Assembly (NCBI RefSeq): GCF_004345665.1
Contig: NZ_SLWR01000001.1
Location: 682,001-746,000 of the forward strand
DNA: 64,000 bases
Source: Kribbella antiqua
GTDB lineage: Bacteria > Actinomycetota > Actinomycetes > Propionibacteriales > Kribbellaceae
Direction of reading: 5' to 3'
Part shown: positions 54,672 through 62,887 of the stretch, piece by piece
Numbering within the stretch: position 1 is the first letter of the stretch
Layout: each line of letters begins with the position of its first letter
Position numbers and translations under genes: made by a program
The notes under the pieces: model-generated
Database searches by the model: none
What the model was told of the DNA's origin: nothing
Seen by the model: the letters and a program-made list of their open reading frames with translations, nothing else

Positions 54672-55253
54672 ATGTCTCTCACAAATCCGTACGGCGACTT
54701 CGAGATCACCGACCCGCAAGCCATGCGGGCGCTGGCTCACCCCGTCCGGCTGGCCGCCCTCAGCTGGTTGCAGAAGAACGGACCGGCGACGGCGACCCAG
54801 CTGTCCGAGCACGTCGGGGCCTCGCCGTCGGTGACCAGCTGGCATCTGCGGCATCTGGCCCAGTTCGGGCTGGTGATCGACGAGCAGCCCCCGGGGGCGG
54901 ACAAGCGGCAGCGCTGGTGGAAGGCGGTGGCGCGGGGGTTCCGGTACGAGATGCCGGACACCCCCGAGGGCGTTGAAGCCGGCCGACTGCTGCGCGCCGA
55001 GATGATGAACCAGGCCCTCGAAGCTGCACAGCAGTGGCTCGCCGAGACCGAGCCCGAGCTGGATGCCGAGTGGAGCCGCCTGGCCGGCTCCGCGAACACG
55101 CGACTGGTCCTCACCCCCGAAGAGGCCGAGGCGATCGAGGCCGCGATCGAGCAAGTCCTCACGCCGTATGTCCAACGCGGCGAGGAAGGCGCGCCACCGA
55201 CGGCCCGCGCCGTCCGCTACCTCCGCATCTCTTTGCCTGAAGCAACCAACTGA
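54672..55253 (+). CDS. ArsR/HTH_20-type transcriptional regulator
   Basis: 193 residues with an N-terminal winged helix: MRALAHPVRLAALSWLQKNG, ATATQLSEHVGASPSVTSWH, LRHLAQFGLVIDE. The C-terminal half is helical and acidic, probably for dimerisation or ligand sensing; no metal-binding ELCVCDL motif, so not a metal sensor of the classical kind. An imperfect palindrome GAGAG-ATTA-CTCTC lies just before the ATG (54653-54666). The next gene is the MFS transporter it probably controls. Confidence 0.88.
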   Translation: MSLTNPYGDFEITDPQAMRALAHPVRLAALSWLQKNGPATATQLSEHVGASPSVTSWHLRHLAQFGLVIDEQPPGADKRQRWWKAVARGFRYEMPDTPEGVEAGRLLRAEMMNQALEAAQQWLAETEPELDAEWSRLAGSANTRLVLTPEEAEAIEAAIEQVLTPYVQRGEEGAPPTARAVRYLRISLPEATN

Positions 55254-55280
55254 CCAAGTCAATCAATTAACCGAGTTAAT
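55251..55280 (+). promoter_or_regulatory. Two tandem palindromic operator-like sites before the MFS gene
   Basis: TGACCAAGTCAAT (55251-55263) and TAACCGAGTTAAT (55268-55280) share the pattern TRACCRAGTYAAT, each with dyad symmetry around a 3-base centre. The centres are 17 bases apart, and the first site overlaps the regulator's stop codon. Likely binding sites for the ArsR-type regulator encoded upstream. Confidence 0.6.
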
Positions 55281-55298
55281 CTTGGGGGGAACCACACC

Positions 55299-56555
55299 GT
55301 GAGCACAGTTTCCGCAACCAGCCTCTGGCGGGACCGGCAGTTCCGGACCTTCTGGTCGGCGCAAGGCGTGTCCGAGTTCGGCGACCGGATCACCGAACTC
55401 GCGCTGCCGCTGATCGCCGTCACCATGCTCGACGCCTCACCGAGTCAGGTCGGCTTCCTGACCGCCGCCGTCTGGCTGCCGAACATCATCAGCCTGTTCA
55501 TCGGTTCCTGGGTCGACCAGCGCCGGGACAAACGCCCGCTGATGATCGCCGCCGACCTCGCCCGGACGATCCTGCTGCTCACTCTGCCGGCGGCGTACTG
55601 GCTGGACGTCCTCACGCTCGGTCAGCTCTACGCGATCGCGATCCTGGCCGGTACGGCGCACGTCGTCTTCATCACCGCCTACGTGTCGTTCTTCGTCCGG
55701 CTGGTCGAGCAGGACCAATACCTCGAGGCCAACAGCAAGCTCTCAGCGACCAGGTCGATCTCGTTCATGGCCGGCCCGAGCATCGGCGGCCTGCTGATCC
55801 AATGGCTGACCGCGCCGATCGCGATCGTCGTGGACGCGTTGTCGTTCCTGTTCTCCGCTTTCCAGCTCAGCCGCCTGAAGACCGAGCCCGGCGAGCACGA
55901 CGAGTCACCCGAGCCGTTCCTCCAAAGAGCCCGCGCCGGGATGCGCTACCTACTGCGCCACCCGTATCTCCGCGGCAGCCTCGGCTGCGCGACGACGGTC
56001 AACTTCTTCAACCTGATCAGCATGGCGCTGCTCGTCCTCTTCGCCAGCCGCAACCTCGAACTGTCCGCGGGCACGATCGGTCTCGCCTTCGGCATCGGCG
56101 CCTCCGGCAGTCTCCTCGGCGCACTCGCCGCCTCCCCGCTGACTCGGCTCCTCGGCGCCGGGCGGCTGATCGCGATCAGCTCGGTCATCTTCCCCGGCTC
56201 GGTCGCGATCGCCGCGTTCGCCGGCGGCCCGACCTGGGCGCGCGCCGCCGCGCTCGCCGGGGCCGAGTTCGTCGCCGGCTTCGCGGTGATGTGCTTCGAC
56301 GTACCGCTGAACTCACTGCAGGCTGCCGTCACCCACGACCACATGCGCAGCCGGGTCGCGGGTGCGTTCAGCAGCATCAACTACGGCGTCCGCCCGCTCG
56401 GTGCGATCGTCGGCGGCTTCCTCGGCACCTGGATCGGCGTCCGCGAAACCCTGCTCATCTCCGCGGTCGGCGGCCTGTTCGCCGTACTGTGGCTGCTGCG
56501 CTCCCCCATCATCCACACCCGCGAACTGACCGGCCTCAAGCCACCAGAGCTCTAA
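55299..56555 (+). CDS. MFS transporter, DHA3-like (EntS/tetracycline-efflux type)
   Basis: 418 residues, about 12 transmembrane helices. N-terminal block FRTFWSAQGVSEFGDRITEL and the loop IGSWVDQRRDKRPLMIAADL (motif A form) are typical for the DHA3 family of drug and macrolide exporters. Start GTG with GGGGGGA upstream. Follows the ArsR-type regulator and its putative operators. Substrate unknown. The end overlaps the convergent DHA2 gene by four bases. Confidence 0.9.
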   Translation: MSTVSATSLWRDRQFRTFWSAQGVSEFGDRITELALPLIAVTMLDASPSQVGFLTAAVWLPNIISLFIGSWVDQRRDKRPLMIAADLARTILLLTLPAAYWLDVLTLGQLYAIAILAGTAHVVFITAYVSFFVRLVEQDQYLEANSKLSATRSISFMAGPSIGGLLIQWLTAPIAIVVDALSFLFSAFQLSRLKTEPGEHDESPEPFLQRARAGMRYLLRHPYLRGSLGCATTVNFFNLISMALLVLFASRNLELSAGTIGLAFGIGASGSLLGALAASPLTRLLGAGRLIAISSVIFPGSVAIAAFAGGPTWARAAALAGAEFVAGFAVMCFDVPLNSLQAAVTHDHMRSRVAGAFSSINYGVRPLGAIVGGFLGTWIGVRETLLISAVGGLFAVLWLLRSPIIHTRELTGLKPPEL

Positions 56556-58117
56556 TCATCGACCTTTGCGACCGTACGCCGGAGCGGGACTTCCTTGATG
56601 AAGAGCACGGCCACCAGGCTGACGACAGCACACGCTGCCGCGATCAGGAAGATCCGCCCGGTCGCATCGCCGTACGACTGCCGTACCAGCGCAGCCAACT
56701 GCGGCGGCAAGTGACCGACATCCAGCAGACTCGTAGATCCGCCCTCATTCAGCCTCCGAGCCGCCTCAGCACCACCGGGACCAGCGAGCACACCAGCGAC
56801 GATGAGGTCCTTCACCCGAGCCGCGAGGACCGCGCCAAGCGCCGACACACCAACCGCACCACCCAGGCTGCGGAAGAACGAGACCGTCGCACTCGACGCA
56901 CCGATCTGCGAAACGTCGACGGTGTTCTGTACGGCGAGCACCAGGTTCTGCATCGTCATCCCCATGCCCAGCCCCATCGCGAGCATGCCGAGACCGACGT
57001 ACCAGTACGGCGTGGTGTGGTCGATCGTGCCGAGCACCACCAGACCGCCGACCAGAAGGATGCCGCCGGCAACCAGGTACCGCTTCCACTTGCCGAACCG
57101 GCTGATCAGCTGCCCGGACCCGACCGACCCGAGGAACGAGCCCAGCATCATCGGAATGGTCAGCAACCCGGCCTCGGTCGGGCTGTACCCGCGAGCCACC
57201 TGGAAGTACTGACCAAGGAACAACGCACTGCCGAACAACGCGACCCCGACCGCGAGGCTGGCGACGATCGCCAGCGCGGTGGTCCGCTCCCGAACGACCT
57301 TCAACGGAACCAGCGGCTCCGCGGCCCGGTTCTCCACCAGTACGGCGAGAAGACCGAGGACCACGGTGCCACCAACGAACAGCGCCGACTCCCAGGACAC
57401 CCACGCGAAGTCGTGACCGGCGAAGGTCACCCAGATCAGCGGCAGGCTGGCCGCACCCGCGATCAGAATCGCACCGAGGTAGTCGAGCTTGACCTCACGC
57501 TTGAACACCGGCAGATGCAAGTACTTCTGCAGTACGACGAGACTGATGACAGCAAGCGGCACACAGACGTAGAAACACCAGCGCCAGCCGAGCCAAGACG
57601 TGTCGACGATGACTCCACCGATCAGCGGACCGCTCACCGTCGCAACCGCCATCACGGCACCCATGTAGCCGGAGTACCGGCCGCGGTCGCGAGGCGGGAT
57701 CGCCGCACCGATGATCGCCTGGGCGAGCGCCATCAGACCGCCCATCGCCAGGCCCTGCAGAACACGGGCACCGATCAGGAACGGGACGTTGTGGGCCATG
57801 CCGGCCAGCGCGGAGCCGACCACGAACAGCGAGATCGCCAGCTGCACCAGCAGCTTCTTGCTGATCAGGTCGGCGAGCTTGCCCCAGATCGGGGTCGACA
57901 CCGTGGTCGCGAGCAGGCTCGCGGTCAGCACCCAGGTGTACTGCGTCTGGGAGCCTTCGAGGCTGGCGATGATCGTCGGCAGGGCATTGCTGACGATCGT
58001 CGAGCTCAGCATCGCGGTGAACAACGCGGCGAGCAGGCCGACCAGGATCTCGAGGATTTCGCGGTGGGTGAGTTCCGGCGCGGCGGGCGTCTGCGGCCGG
58101 GTCTCGGTGACAGTCAT
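56552..58117 (-). CDS. MFS drug exporter, DHA2 (EmrB/QacA) family
   Basis: 521 residues with 14 predicted helices. It has the early helix FTAMLSSTIVSNALPTIIAS, motif A GKLADLISKKLL, and motif C region GPLIGGVIVDTSWLGWRW. Proton-driven export of hydrophobic drugs is the family role. Coupled to the MarR gene by a four-base overlap, so the two form a classic repressor-pump operon. Confidence 0.92.
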   Translation of the reverse strand: MTVTETRPQTPAAPELTHREILEILVGLLAALFTAMLSSTIVSNALPTIIASLEGSQTQYTWVLTASLLATTVSTPIWGKLADLISKKLLVQLAISLFVVGSALAGMAHNVPFLIGARVLQGLAMGGLMALAQAIIGAAIPPRDRGRYSGYMGAVMAVATVSGPLIGGVIVDTSWLGWRWCFYVCVPLAVISLVVLQKYLHLPVFKREVKLDYLGAILIAGAASLPLIWVTFAGHDFAWVSWESALFVGGTVVLGLLAVLVENRAAEPLVPLKVVRERTTALAIVASLAVGVALFGSALFLGQYFQVARGYSPTEAGLLTIPMMLGSFLGSVGSGQLISRFGKWKRYLVAGGILLVGGLVVLGTIDHTTPYWYVGLGMLAMGLGMGMTMQNLVLAVQNTVDVSQIGASSATVSFFRSLGGAVGVSALGAVLAARVKDLIVAGVLAGPGGAEAARRLNEGGSTSLLDVGHLPPQLAALVRQSYGDATGRIFLIAAACAVVSLVAVLFIKEVPLRRTVAKVDD

Positions 58118-58623
58118 CGGTCTCCAGAAAGTTGGGGGCGCCTCACGGCCTTGTTGACATCGGTCATGGCGTGCGCGATCCGCTGCATGGTGTCGGCCAC
58201 CGCGAGCAGCGCGTCGTCATCGAGATCCGACAAGGCGGTACGAAGCTCCTTGGTGTAGGACGCATAAAGGGCCTCCAGCTCGGCCCGGCCCTTGGGCGCC
58301 AGGCTGACCAGCCCTACCCGGGCATCCGCCGGATCCGGCCGACGGCTCACCAGTCCGTCGGCCTCCAGCGCGGTCAGCTGCCGGCTCACCACCGACGCGT
58401 CGACTCCCAGTTTGGCGGCCAGCTCGCCGCCGCGTTGCTCGCCGTCCCTCAGCAGGACCTTGAGAACGCTGGCGTCAGACCGTCGCAGGCCACTGTTCGG
58501 CATCAGCTGCCGGTGCTCGACACAACGCACGGCCCGGATCAGGGAACTGATCCCCTCGAGCACTTCCTGGACCGGCGTATCCCGCTCGACCCCCGGGACA
58601 GAGGGATGCTGAGCTAGTTGCAT
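58114..58623 (-). CDS. MarR-family transcriptional regulator
   Basis: 169 residues with a MarR winged helix: RRSDASVLKVLLRDGEQRGG, ELAAKLGVDASVVSRQLTAL, and the wing DGLVSRRPDPADARVGLVSL. First gene of the marR-DHA2 operon. ATG at 58623 is chosen because the -10 element and palindrome lie directly before it, giving a nearly leaderless message. Confidence 0.9.
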   Translation of the reverse strand: MQLAQHPSVPGVERDTPVQEVLEGISSLIRAVRCVEHRQLMPNSGLRRSDASVLKVLLRDGEQRGGELAAKLGVDASVVSRQLTALEADGLVSRRPDPADARVGLVSLAPKGRAELEALYASYTKELRTALSDLDDDALLAVADTMQRIAHAMTDVNKAVRRPQLSGDR

Positions 58624-58626
58624 AAC

Positions 58627-58659
58627 CCAACTATATGCGTCATTAGTTGGCTTCTGCAA
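58627..58659 (-). promoter_or_regulatory. marR promoter with overlapping palindrome
   Basis: On the minus strand TTGCAG (58654-58659) and TATAGT (58630-58635) are spaced 18 bases apart and read into the MarR gene. An inverted repeat CCAACTA-N10-TAGTTGG (58627-58650) covers the -10 and spacer, as expected for an autorepressor site. Confidence 0.6.
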
Positions 58660-58734
58660 CCATATATCCGGATCGCGAGGATGTGGTGACAATGGGTGAC
58701 CTTGACCACAACCAGCTATCATCGCCGTAAAGGG

Positions 58735-59321
58735 GGCTCTGCAACGGGGGCGGTGCTCGATCCGGTCGCCATCTACGACGCACCACTCATGGGCGACATC
58801 CCGCCACCGGGGCGGAACCGGATGCTGACCGGCCCCAAGAGTCCGCTGCCGATGGCCGTCGACCCGCTGTCGAGCCCAGCCCGCTCAACGCGGACGTGAG
58901 CGTCCTGCGCGCCGGCACCACCCAGACGAAACCGACCACCGGCATGGCGTATGCGGAGGCGGTGGACAAGGTGATCGCCGAGGCGAAGGCCTGCTTCGAT
59001 CTCGTCCTGATCGACAGCCCTCCCCTGCTCAGCGTGGCGAACGCGGTCGAGCTGGTGAACGATTCCGACGCCGCGATCGTCGTACTCGGGTCCGGTGAGT
59101 CGGTTCAGGATCACCTCACCATGCTCGAGCGGCTGGACCAGGTCGAGTCCGGCGTCGCAGGGTACGTCTACCGGCGCGAAGCCGGCGGCCCGAGGTTCGT
59201 CCGCCGGCTGCGCGAGCGATCCGCCCCTTCTCCACCGAGCGGCGCCGGCCTCACCGGCCCGGTCGGACCCGTCCCGAGATCCTGTGACGGCGTTACGCTC
59301 AGGCCGTCCGACGATCTCTAG
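58735..59321 (+). pseudogene. Degraded bacterial tyrosine kinase (Wzc/CpsD type) remnant
   Basis: Two frames hold pieces of a polysaccharide-synthesis BY-kinase. The first (to 58899) has DAPLMGDIP and LPMAVDPLSSPARS, like the region before the kinase domain. The second (58896 on) has VSVLRAGTTQTKPT and the Walker B region FDLVLIDSPPLLSVANAVEL with AAIVVLGSGESV. The Walker A and A' segments that should lie between are missing, and the frame changes at the junction. So an internal deletion has destroyed the ATP site. No intact export or polymerase genes accompany it. Confidence 0.75.
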
Positions 59322-60650
59322 CCGATCATCGCTGCGCATCCGGCCGGTACGACGTACTGCTTCTCTCCCGGGATCTACCGGCTGGAGGAACCGCTACGGC
59401 CGAAGGAAGGCGACGCGTTCATCGGTCACCGAGGGGCCATTGTCAGTGGATCGAAGGTGCTGACCGGCTGGCGACACGAGGGTCGGGTGTGGTCGACGAA
59501 GGGCTTCCTGCCCGGCGCGCCCGGCGTGCATGGCGAGTGCCTGGAGGAGGTGCCGACCTGCGCGTACGCCGAAGATGTCTTCGTCGACAAACGGCGGCTG
59601 ACCCGGGTCGACTCCCCGGCCGCGGTGGTCAGCGGCAGTGTCTACGCCGACTACCGCACCAACACGATCATGATCGGCGAGGATCCCGGACGCCACTCGG
59701 TCGAGCAGGCGGTCGCACCCAGCCTGATCCGGTCGATGACGTCACCGTCGCAAAACCTCGTCCTCGAGCAAGCAGCCAACGAGGCCCAGACCGCAGCAGT
59801 CGAAAGCCGGCAGCAGACGCCTCATCGGGTCGGCTCCGGCTGGCGCATCGAGCACAACGAGGTGCGGTTCAACCATGGCGCCGGCCTCGGTCTCGCCGAC
59901 GATGCCGTGGTCACGGCCAACTTCATCCACCACCAGGGCCAGCTGGGTTTCGGGGCCTGGGGCAACGGCTCGGTTGTCAGTGGCAACGAGATCTCGTTCA
60001 ACGGTGTGGCCGGCTACTCGCCGGAGTGGGAGGCGGGTGGCAGCAAGAGCTGGCTCACCGACCGTCACAAAGTCACTCACAACTACGTACACGACAACCT
60101 GGGGCCGGGGTTGTGGACCGACGGCGGCAACATCCGGACGGAGTACTCATCGAACAAGATCACCGGCAACTGGGGCGCGGGGATCCAGCACGAGCTCAGC
60201 TACGACGCCACCATCCGGGACAACGACATCTCCGGCAACGGCCGCCGGCACAAGGGGTGGGCGTGGGAGGCCGGCATCCAGATCCAGTCGTCTGGCGGGA
60301 TCGGCCTGATCGAGGTCACCGGCAACGTCGTCAGCGGCAACGCCAACGGCATCGCGCTCATCGACAGCGGCAACCGCGCTGACGAGACGCCGGCACCGCA
60401 CGGACCGCACATGGTCCGCAACGTGTGGGTCCACGACAACCGCGTCGTCATGTCGGAGGGTCAAACCACCGGTGCTGTTCAGGACACCGGAGACCCGGTT
60501 GTCTACACCAACCGCTTCGAGAGCAACACCTACTACCTGCAGTCCCGCGACGAGCCGCACTTCTCCTGGAACGACGCCGACCTCACCTGGGCGCAGTGGC
60601 AAGACCTCGGCAACGACCGCGAAGGCAGCGTCAGCCCAGGTCGTCGTTGA
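59322..60650 (+). pseudogene. Right-handed beta-helix (pectate-lyase-like) protein lacking its N-terminus
   Basis: The frame is protein-like from directly after the TAG at 59321: AAHPAGTTYCFSPGIYRLEE, DAFIGHRGAIVSGSKVLTGW. It continues through parallel beta-helix turns rich in NxI and NxV (VRFNHGAGLGLADDAVVTAN, GSVVSGNEISFNGVAGY, IRDNDISGNG, VTGNVVSGNANGIALID). The signal peptide and start are missing, and the first possible in-frame start is GTG at 59457, inside the domain. Frame is the same as in the BY-kinase remnant, so the two were probably joined by deletion. The end overlaps the convergent MarR gene by 20 bases. Confidence 0.7.
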
Positions 60651-61098
60651 GGCGGGCGAGCAGGCGGCCGAGGTCGCCGAGATCGGCCGGACTCCAGCGG
60701 TCCAGGATGGCGCGGAATTCGGTCTGGCGCTGGGCTCGCATCGCGTCGAAGCGTTCGGCGCCGACCGTGGTGAGGCGGAGCAGCCGGGCGCGGCCGTCGT
60801 CCGGGTCGCCGACGCGCTCGATCAGGCCGAGGTTCTCCAGTTGGGTGATGCCGCGGCTGACGGTCGACTTGTCCAGGCCGAGCGCCTGGGCCACATCTGA
60901 CGCTCGTACGCCGCCACTCGCCGTACCGGGCTCGATCTGGGAGATCAGCGCGTAGCCCGCCGCGTCCATCTCCGGGTGGACCCGGCGCGCGAGCCGCAGC
61001 GACGCCGACCGGGACCGCCGGAACAGGGCCGACAGTTGCTGCTCGATGTCGGCGACGAGGCGCTCGCTCTGCTCGGACCGCTCCACCGTCGAGCTCAC
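60631..61098 (-). CDS. MarR-family transcriptional regulator
   Basis: 155 residues, winged helix with [40 protein letters not shown] and [20 protein letters not shown]. The start overlaps the hisF stop by four bases, so it is translated with hisF, an unusual pairing. The regulated genes are not evident. Confidence 0.9.
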   Translation of the reverse strand: MSSTVERSEQSERLVADIEQQLSALFRRSRSASLRLARRVHPEMDAAGYALISQIEPGTASGGVRASDVAQALGLDKSTVSRGITQLENLGLIERVGDPDDGRARLLRLTTVGAERFDAMRAQRQTEFRAILDRWSPADLGDLGRLLARLNDDLG

Positions 61099-61856
61099 CG
61101 GACCACGATCCCCGCGTCGCGCAGCGCCTTCTTCACGTCCGCGATCCTGAAGTCGCCGAAGTGGAACACGCTCGCGGCCAGGACGGCGTCCGCTCCGGCC
61201 TCGACCGCGGGCGGGAAGTGCTCCGGCGCGCCCGCTCCCCCGCTGGCGATCAGCGGTACGTCGACCACCGCGCGGACCGCCCGGATCAGCTCCAGGTCGA
61301 AGCCCTGCCGGGTCCCGTCGGCGTCCATCGAGTTCAGCAGAATCTCCCCCGCACCGAGCTCACAACCGCGCTGGGCCCACTCGATCGCGTCCAGCCCGGC
61401 CGACTTGCGCCCGCCGTGGGTGGTGACCTCGAACCCGCTCGGCTGGTCCGCGGAGCGTCGTACGTCGAGGGACAGCACCAGGACCTGGTTGCCGAACCGC
61501 TGCGCGATCTCGCGAATCACCTCGGGCCGGGCGATCGCGCCGGTGTTGATGCCGACCTTGTCCGCGCCGGCCCGCAGCAGCCGGTCCACGTCCGTCGCCT
61601 CGCGGACGCCGCCACCGACAGTGAGCGGGATGAACACCTGCTCAGCGGTCCGCCCAACCACCTCGTACGTCGTCTCGCGGGAGCCCGAGGAGGCGGTGAT
61701 GTCGAGGAAGGTGAGCTCGTCGGCCCCCTCCGCGTCGTACACCTTGGCCATCTCGACCGGATCTCCGGCATCGCGCAGGTCGGTGAAGTTGACACCCTTG
61801 ACCACCCGCCCGGCATCGACGTCCAGACAGGGGATCACACGCACGGCAAGAGTCAC
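61095..61856 (-). CDS. hisF: Imidazole glycerol phosphate synthase, cyclase subunit
   Basis: Makes imidazole glycerol phosphate and AICAR from PRFAR using ammonia from HisH (not in the window); 253 residues, TIM barrel. Catalytic acids are Asp12 in [15 protein letters not shown] and the Asp of [12 protein letters not shown]. The phosphate sites [10 protein letters not shown] and [13 protein letters not shown] are present. GTG at 61856 aligns with the usual [12 protein letters not shown] start. Confidence 0.96.
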   Translation of the reverse strand: MTLAVRVIPCLDVDAGRVVKGVNFTDLRDAGDPVEMAKVYDAEGADELTFLDITASSGSRETTYEVVGRTAEQVFIPLTVGGGVREATDVDRLLRAGADKVGINTGAIARPEVIREIAQRFGNQVLVLSLDVRRSADQPSGFEVTTHGGRKSAGLDAIEWAQRGCELGAGEILLNSMDADGTRQGFDLELIRAVRAVVDVPLIASGGAGAPEHFPPAVEAGADAVLAASVFHFGDFRIADVKKALRDAGIVVR

Positions 61857-61900
61857 GCGGTCAGGGTACCTACTCCAGGCCGGCAATCCGTCCAGCCGTC

Positions 61901-61950
61901 CATCGCGGGCACTTCACGAACAGCTTGCGTCCGGGGAAACACCCGCGATG
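61901..61950 (-). terminator. Inverted repeat after plsC
   Basis: CATCGCGGG (61901-61909) and CCCGCGATG (61942-61950) form a 9-bp stem with a 32-base loop just past the PlsC stop. Weak as a terminator, but well placed between plsC and hisF on the same strand. Confidence 0.4.
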
Positions 61951-61954
61951 TCAG

Positions 61955-62887
61955 CTACTTCCAGGCGCGGCGTTTGGTGCCGGCGGGCTTGATCGGGGCG
62001 GTGGATTCCCAGACGCGGCGCCAGCGGGCGGCGTCCGGGCCCGACTGGGACGGCGACGTGCCGGCGGCGACGCGGCGGCGGGCCTCCCACCAGGTGGTGG
62101 ACTCCTCGTCGAGGAGCGCGGACACCGCGGCCGAGATCTTGGGCGCGAAGTCGCGGGCGCTGTCCCCCTCGGCCGGGCGCAGCGGATCGCCGTACCGGAC
62201 TGCGACGGTCGGACGACCCGGGATCGGCCAGCCGCGACCGCGCGGCATCGCGGCGAACGAGCCCTTGATGCCGACCGGGATCACCGGCACGCCGTGCTCG
62301 ACGGCCAGGTACGCCGCGCCCATCCGGAACCGTTCCATCCACCCGTCCGGCGACCGGGTGCCCTCCGGGAAGACGACCACGTTCCAGCCGTCCGCGAGCA
62401 GGTCGCCCGGCGTCGAGCTGAGCTTGCCGCCACGACGCTCGATCGGGAACGTGTTGAACACGATCGCCGACGCCGTCGCCCGCCACCAGGTGTCGAAGAA
62501 GTAGTCCGCCGCGGCCGCCACCGCCGTCTTCCGGCGCATCGCGTCGGGCAGCGTGCAGAGCACCAGCGGGGTGTCCAGGTGCGACGAGTGGTTCGCCACG
62601 ATCAGCGCCGGGCCGTTGACCTTGAGCAGCGAGTCCAGCCCGCTCACCTGCGGGTTGACCTCCCACCGCAGTACCGAGTTCAGCGCCCCCTTCTGCAGCA
62701 CCTCCCGTACGGCGATCGCCGCCGGAGTCCGGGCCCACTTCGTCGGGAAGACCGAGGTCTCCTTCGGGATCACGTACGGCTCGGCCGACCGCGGCACCTG
62801 CGGACGCCGGCCCCAGCGCCACCCGCGCGCGACCTGCTTGACGTCGCGCGCGGTGTCGCGGCTGAACTTCACCAGGCTGGTACCCAT
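61955..62887 (-). CDS. 1-acylglycerol-3-phosphate acyltransferase (PlsC family)
   Basis: 310 residues. The acyltransferase motifs are NHSSHLD (HX4D, residues 100-105), FNTFPIERRGG, VVFPEGTRSPDG (173-177 core) and VPVIPVGIKGSF. N-terminal 90 residues are basic and not conserved in classic PlsC. Acts at the membrane in phospholipid or glycolipid synthesis. Its ATG overlaps the stop of the LarA-domain gene by one base, so the two are coupled. Confidence 0.9.
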   Translation of the reverse strand: MGTSLVKFSRDTARDVKQVARGWRWGRRPQVPRSAEPYVIPKETSVFPTKWARTPAAIAVREVLQKGALNSVLRWEVNPQVSGLDSLLKVNGPALIVANHSSHLDTPLVLCTLPDAMRRKTAVAAAADYFFDTWWRATASAIVFNTFPIERRGGKLSSTPGDLLADGWNVVVFPEGTRSPDGWMERFRMGAAYLAVEHGVPVIPVGIKGSFAAMPRGRGWPIPGRPTVAVRYGDPLRPAEGDSARDFAPKISAAVSALLDEESTTWWEARRRVAAGTSPSQSGPDAARWRRVWESTAPIKPAGTKRRAWK

